A DNA stretch of 42,134 nucleotides from Bryobacterales bacterium (lineage in GTDB: Bacteria > Acidobacteriota > Terriglobia > Bryobacterales > UBA6623): positions 1 to 42,134 of the forward strand of contig JAPPLB010000071.1 of NCBI GenBank assembly GCA_028819575.1, in the 5' to 3' direction. How positions within the stretch are numbered: the stretch's first letter is position 1; each line of letters opens with the position of its first letter. Below are positions 38,300 through 42,134 of this stretch, piece by piece. A program made the translations under genes and the position numbers. The notes under the pieces were generated by a model. That model saw only the letters and a list, made by a program, of their open reading frames with translations, had not been told where the DNA came from and made no database searches.

Positions 38300-38503
38300 G
38301 CCATCACCTCGCTGCCAGTTTCCCCATTCTACACCTGCCGGTGCACAAACGGTTGACGTCACTGAACAAGACGATACTTTGAAGTGATATGGAATCAGCC
38401 GAAGGTCCTTCTGCCACCCTCTCCGCTTGCGTCACCACGTGACCATACATCGATTGTCCGGCAAATGTACTTTTTCCATGGACTTTCGGACAAAGCTTCT
38501 CTT

Positions 38504-38591
38504 CTAGCGAGGAAGTCCTCAGACCGACAAGCAGGACAACGGATCGCCGCCTCAACTTGACTCGGATGTGAACCTTGGCAGCGAAGAAAAA
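38504..38591 (-). repeat. 88-bp dispersed repeat, copy B
   Basis: This copy is the reverse complement of copy A at 28555-28642 with about four differences. It is flanked by CTAG on both sides (38504-38507 and 38594-38597), and the second CTAG contains the TAG stop of the adjacent gene. It also carries a run of seven T on the minus strand immediately after that stop. Confidence 0.85.
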
Positions 38592-38593
38592 AA

Positions 38594-39226
38594 CTAGCGA
38601 ACCGGAAACTGAAAACGCTTTCCATTCTCCAGTCGGGCATCCAGCGTTCCGGAGTCTAAAGGCTCGCCGGTATGTGGAAAGAACACCACGCCATCCGTTG
38701 ACTCACCCGGCTTCAGTTGCATCGTGACGAGCGAGAGCGCCGAGGCGGCTGCAGCCGCCCGTAAGCCTTCCGGGCCCCGCGCGATCGCGGCGCGGCGTCT
38801 TGACTCGTACCCGTTGCTTGAGCGAATTGGCTGGCTGCCGTACAGAGCCTTTTCGTAGGCTGCCTGCAGCTTCACGACGTCTGCCTGGCGTGCTTTCTGA
38901 TACAACTCGCGAACAACGACCTCCTCCGATGCGGCGCGAATCCGCTGTCCGCTGTTCGATGTATAAACGAAATCGTTCGGGCTGACAGGTTGATTCTCGC
39001 CGCTTCCGTTACTGTAGGAGACCTGGATGACTGCGAAATCGCGGATCGTCATCGGCAATGGCGCGTACATGAGCGTGAGCCCCTCGCGGCTCAACGTCAT
39101 GTAATTCAGCCCATTCGAGGTGAACTCGATTACCTGTCCGAAGACCGCTGAACATGTGCCTGGGAGCGCCCAGAGAAGAACGAACATGATGTCCCGCAAC
39201 GCCTTGATTCGCGGGCTCGGAAACAT
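38594..39226 (-). CDS. Secreted protein of unknown function
   Basis: This 210-residue protein has a signal peptide with a basic n-region and a hydrophobic core (IMFVLLWALPGTCSAVFG); an internal ATG at 39187 is an alternative. The mature part begins with a beta-rich segment (LNYMTLSREGLTLMYAPLP, IRDFAVIQVSYSNGS), continues with a helical region around residues 95-130 and ends with LKPGESTDGVVFFPHTGEPL, like an immunoglobulin-type strand pair. I recognise no family. It is divergent from tex. Confidence 0.7.
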   Translation of the reverse strand: MFPSPRIKALRDIMFVLLWALPGTCSAVFGQVIEFTSNGLNYMTLSREGLTLMYAPLPMTIRDFAVIQVSYSNGSGENQPVSPNDFVYTSNSGQRIRAASEEVVVRELYQKARQADVVKLQAAYEKALYGSQPIRSSNGYESRRRAAIARGPEGLRAAAAASALSLVTMQLKPGESTDGVVFFPHTGEPLDSGTLDARLENGKRFQFPVR

Positions 39227-39275
39227 GCCGATTATGATACAGTAACGACTAAGGGCTCTTTCGTTCGTTGAGGTA

Positions 39276-42044
39276 ATGAAATCGCTAACCGGCCTTCCTC
39301 CTTCGGCCTACCTGAAGATCACTGAGGAAGCGAAGATTCCCCTGGTAGTCCTCGAACGACTTGTACAGGAACTCGAGGCGGGCTCCACACCTGCATATAT
39401 CTCACACTACCGTCAGGACGTATCCGGCGGTCTGGATGAGCAGCGGATTCGCCTCGTCGAGAATCGCCTCAAACAGTTTCTCAGGCTTGAGGACCTTCGT
39501 ATTGCCGTTCTTAGCTCCGCGAGTCGGCAAGGTCGTCTTACTCCCGAGTTGCGTGAACAATGCGAGTCGGCGACGGACCGTTGGGAGCTGGAAGACCTGT
39601 ATCTTCCTTTCAAGCAGAAACAGGAATCCCCCGCTGACACGGCCAGAAAACAGGGTCTGGAAGGGCTTGCAAGTCGATTGGAGGCTCAGAAGCCTGAGGA
39701 TCAAGATGTCAAAGCCCTGGCTGCCGAGTATCTCAATGAAAAGGCCGGTATCAAAACCACTGCGGACGCGCTACGAGGAGCACGTGAGATTATCGCGCAA
39801 TCGTGGAGCGAAGACGTTACTGTGCGTCGGGGATTACGACGGCTCCTGCGCCAACGCGCGCGTCTCGTTGTTCACGACGGTCAGTCCGTAAGGGGGGCAG
39901 CCAAAGGCAAATACAAGAATCTGCTTGGTTATCAGGCTCGATGCAGCAAGGTCGCTTGGCGGCAGATGATGGCGCTCCGACGAGCCGTCCATGAAATTGG
40001 CCTGCGCTTCGAAATCAAACTGCCTGCAAACAAGGTCGTCTCCTTTCTCTTGGAAACGAAAGGCGCCAGTGGTTCACCGCAGGTGCAACTCCAGCTCGGC
40101 GCGGTAGCGGCACGGGCGTTCGAAGGGTATATCGCACCTTCGTTTGCCAAGGAGGAACTCCAGGTTCTCAACGAGCGCTGCGATCGAGAAGCGGTCGAAG
40201 CCTTTCAGAAAAACCTCCGCAAGATCCTGATGACTCCTCCCGCTGGACGGATTGGAGTCGTTGGTCTCGAAACCGGACGTCCCGGAGGCTGGCGCGCCGC
40301 CGTGATCAACCCTGACGGTGAATTTGTCGAGGGAGCGGTCATCCATCGGGACGGCGGCTTGCAGGGAGTCTCAGTCGAAGATCCGCCCGTCTTGACGGAA
40401 TCCGAAAAGGGAGATGCCGGGACGGCCAGCGGAGGCCCGACAGAGGAGAAAACACGTTCCACGACCCCCGAAAAATCTTCATCCACTACACAGAGTCAAA
40501 ACGGCAATGCGGCAGCCAAACAAGAGATCCAGCCGGGAGACCAGCCCGATCAGCCGGCCGCTACGAACGGCTCAGTCTCAGCCGCCGCACCCGAGAGCCT
40601 CGAGGCTGGGTCCAAAAGCATCGAGCCGGTGGATGGTCAGCCGGCGTCGACCGCAGATTCCACAACCGACAGATCGGCGGAAGAGCCTGTGCCCGAGAGC
40701 CTTCCCGGAAAACCGTTGGCAAGCTCCAATGGAGATGGTTCCCGGGAGTCGGTTGCTCCCCTGGTGGAACTTCTCCGACGCAACGAGGTGAACGCGATCG
40801 TCATGTCCACTGGTCCAGGCGTGCGACAGGTCGAAAGGCTCGTCAGAAGCTCGATCAGAGAAGCAGGATGCAAGGACATCTTCTGGACTACCGTGAATGA
40901 AGCGGGCAGTTGGATCTACGCGACCTCAAAGGCCGCGCGGCGCGACATGCCGAATGCATCCGTGGCCCAGAGAGGCGCGGCGTGTTTAGCGAAACGACTT
41001 CAGGACCCTCTGGCCGCTTTTGCTCACGTAGACCCACGAACTCTTGGCCTCGGGCAGTTCCACCAGAGCATCGACGCCCATAAACTCCGAGAAGGTCTTC
41101 GCACGACCTTGGAATCAACAGTCCATGTTGTCGGTATCGACCTCAACACGGCCCCCGTCGACCTGATCGCGCTTACTCCGGGCATGACTGATCGTTTGGC
41201 CAAACGCGTGGTCGAGCACCGCCTGAAAAAGGGCAGGTTCACGAAGCGGGAACAGTTGAATGCGGTAAGCGGGTTGAGTAAACGGATCTACAAACAAGTC
41301 GTTGGTTTCACACGCGTATTCAAAGGCGAAATCCCTCTAGACGCCACCGGAATTCACCCCGATCAATACCCGATCACCGAAAGAATCCTGGCAGCCGCCG
41401 GCGTTTCCGCGAGCGAAGCATTGGAGAAACCGGAAGTCCTCGACAGTGTCGCTCTGGAGGAATACCAAAGCCCTGAGTTTCCGCTCGCTGTGCTGCAAGG
41501 GATTGTTCAGCAACTGAGGCCATCCGTCCGCAATCCACGCGGCGACTTTGTCCGGCCCAGCCGGGAAGTGGAGCTTCGCACGGACGAGGAGTTGGCGACT
41601 GGAAAGAAAGTCGAGGGCGTGGTTACGAATATCGCCGCCTTTGGCGCGTTCGTGGACATCGGTGCGGACCAGGACGGGCTCGTACACATCTCCCGGATGT
41701 CAGACAAGTTTGTCAAAGATCCCAACGCGGCTGTCAAAGTCGGTGACCGGGTTGAGGTCTACGTGCTGGCCCTGGAGGACGGGGGGAAGCGTATTTCCCT
41801 TTCGATGAGGGATCCGGCGGCAGCGGCCACGCAAAGACCCGGCCGCACGCGTGTCGACGCTCGTAAAGCTTCGGATGCGCCGCGAAGGCGCAGGCCAAAA
41901 GAAGCGCGTCGAGAAGCCAAGATGATCCGGCGTTCCTTCGGACCCTCCGGAAAAGAAAAGCTTCGCGAAGAACGGGATATGAAGAAGCTCTCTCTGGACG
42001 AAAAGCTCGCCCTTCTGCAAACCAAGTATCGTACGAAGGTCTAA
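39276..42044 (+). CDS. tex: Tex-family RNA-binding protein, divergent
   Basis: This 922-residue protein has the Tex architecture: helical N-terminal region, YqgF-like domain, helix-hairpin-helix region (about 620-680) and S1 domain (about 776-845, GVVTNIAAFGAFVDIG). Tex binds nucleic acids and affects transcription. Two features are unusual. The first YqgF motif, normally DPG-RTG-like, is GLETGRPG at residues 330-337, and the later GNGTASRE-like motif is replaced by TGPGVRQVE. A Ser/Thr/Pro/Glu-rich insert of about 125 residues (366-491) interrupts the YqgF domain. Usual Tex length is about 770-790. The basic C-terminal tail is also long. GAGGT precedes the ATG. Confidence 0.9.
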   Translation: MKSLTGLPPSAYLKITEEAKIPLVVLERLVQELEAGSTPAYISHYRQDVSGGLDEQRIRLVENRLKQFLRLEDLRIAVLSSASRQGRLTPELREQCESATDRWELEDLYLPFKQKQESPADTARKQGLEGLASRLEAQKPEDQDVKALAAEYLNEKAGIKTTADALRGAREIIAQSWSEDVTVRRGLRRLLRQRARLVVHDGQSVRGAAKGKYKNLLGYQARCSKVAWRQMMALRRAVHEIGLRFEIKLPANKVVSFLLETKGASGSPQVQLQLGAVAARAFEGYIAPSFAKEELQVLNERCDREAVEAFQKNLRKILMTPPAGRIGVVGLETGRPGGWRAAVINPDGEFVEGAVIHRDGGLQGVSVEDPPVLTESEKGDAGTASGGPTEEKTRSTTPEKSSSTTQSQNGNAAAKQEIQPGDQPDQPAATNGSVSAAAPESLEAGSKSIEPVDGQPASTADSTTDRSAEEPVPESLPGKPLASSNGDGSRESVAPLVELLRRNEVNAIVMSTGPGVRQVERLVRSSIREAGCKDIFWTTVNEAGSWIYATSKAARRDMPNASVAQRGAACLAKRLQDPLAAFAHVDPRTLGLGQFHQSIDAHKLREGLRTTLESTVHVVGIDLNTAPVDLIALTPGMTDRLAKRVVEHRLKKGRFTKREQLNAVSGLSKRIYKQVVGFTRVFKGEIPLDATGIHPDQYPITERILAAAGVSASEALEKPEVLDSVALEEYQSPEFPLAVLQGIVQQLRPSVRNPRGDFVRPSREVELRTDEELATGKKVEGVVTNIAAFGAFVDIGADQDGLVHISRMSDKFVKDPNAAVKVGDRVEVYVLALEDGGKRISLSMRDPAAAATQRPGRTRVDARKASDAPRRRRPKEARREAKMIRRSFGPSGKEKLREERDMKKLSLDEKLALLQTKYRTKV

Positions 42045-42134
42045 GCCTGCATGTCTCTCCACCCGACGGTCGAAGCACGCGATACGACCGCCATGACTTC
42101 GTTGCGCTTGCTTGCCGTGCTCGACGTACTGTCA
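42044..42134 (-). mobile_element. Inverted-repeat element, copy 4 (cut by window edge)
   Basis: This is the inverted form of copies 1-3: its first bases, AGCCTGCATGTCTCTCCAC, are the reverse complement of their right end, and the match continues through the AAGCAAGCGCAACGAAG-type core to the window edge. Its first base is the last base of the tex stop codon TAA. Confidence 0.8.

Noticed and set aside
38304..38555. 83-codon minus-strand frame sharing a peptide with a frame at 28501
   Set aside because: The shared peptide comes only from the 88-bp DNA repeat being translated in both places.

Overview
This 42 kb window looks like ordinary chromosome from a bacterium with moderately high GC. Acidobacteriota, perhaps a Bryobacterales/Solibacter-like lineage, is my best guess. 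That is inferred from gene content: many Tat-exported or Sec-exported enzymes (MocA-type oxidoreductase, DUF1080 protein, sialidase, PhoD-like phosphatase, DUF362 protein, PQQ-type propeller), secreted proteins of unknown family in tandem, and an F1-only ATP synthase operon. No rRNA, tRNA, CRISPR array, phage or complete insertion sequence is recognisable.

Layout. 1-2.3 kb: end of a repeat element, a zinc-ribbon/RDD membrane protein on the minus strand, then about 1 kb of non-coding DNA rich in stem-loops. 2.3-7.2 kb: atpHAGDC, the F1 sector of ATP synthase without F0 genes. 7.3-12.6 kb: a 29-codon ORF overlapping an EF-G-2-type paralog, serA, a small secreted protein and an eIF2B-like protein. 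12.6-14.4 kb: a 180-bp element with terminal inverted repeats, then a Tat-exported Gfo/Idh/MocA protein. 14.8-21.2 kb, minus strand: two tandem exported paralogs of unknown family, an M81 (MlrC-like) peptidase, and folP-folB-folK with overlapping ends. 21.2-25.8 kb: leucyl aminopeptidase convergent with a gamma-glutamyltransferase/amidohydrolase pair. 26-28.4 kb: sialidase, DUF1080 protein and a possible small membrane protein. 28.5-33.9 kb: PhoD-like phosphatase, PQQ-type propeller, class IV aminotransferase and a leucine-rich-repeat protein. 34.1-36.9 kb: endonuclease III, a DedA-type membrane protein, an exported propeller protein and a tetraheme cytochrome c. 37-42 kb: DUF362 protein, a secreted unknown protein and a divergent Tex protein.

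The most unusual signals are repeats. An element of about 180 bp with terminal inverted repeats, whose two halves are imperfectly complementary, occurs four times: window start, 12.6 kb, 19.7 kb and window end. A second repeat of about 88 bp occurs at 28.6 and 38.5 kb in opposite orientations. Both families lie at the 3' ends of genes, and in several cases the stop codon falls on the edge of the element. Other points of interest are a Tex protein with a degenerate YqgF motif and a roughly 125-residue low-complexity insert, and a 29-codon ORF coupled to the EF-G paralog.

The genes do not form a single pathway. The clear functional groups are the F1 ATPase, folate synthesis (folPBK), peptide and glutathione catabolism (pepA, ggt, M81) and an exported hydrolase/oxidoreductase set suited to scavenging glycans and phosphate.
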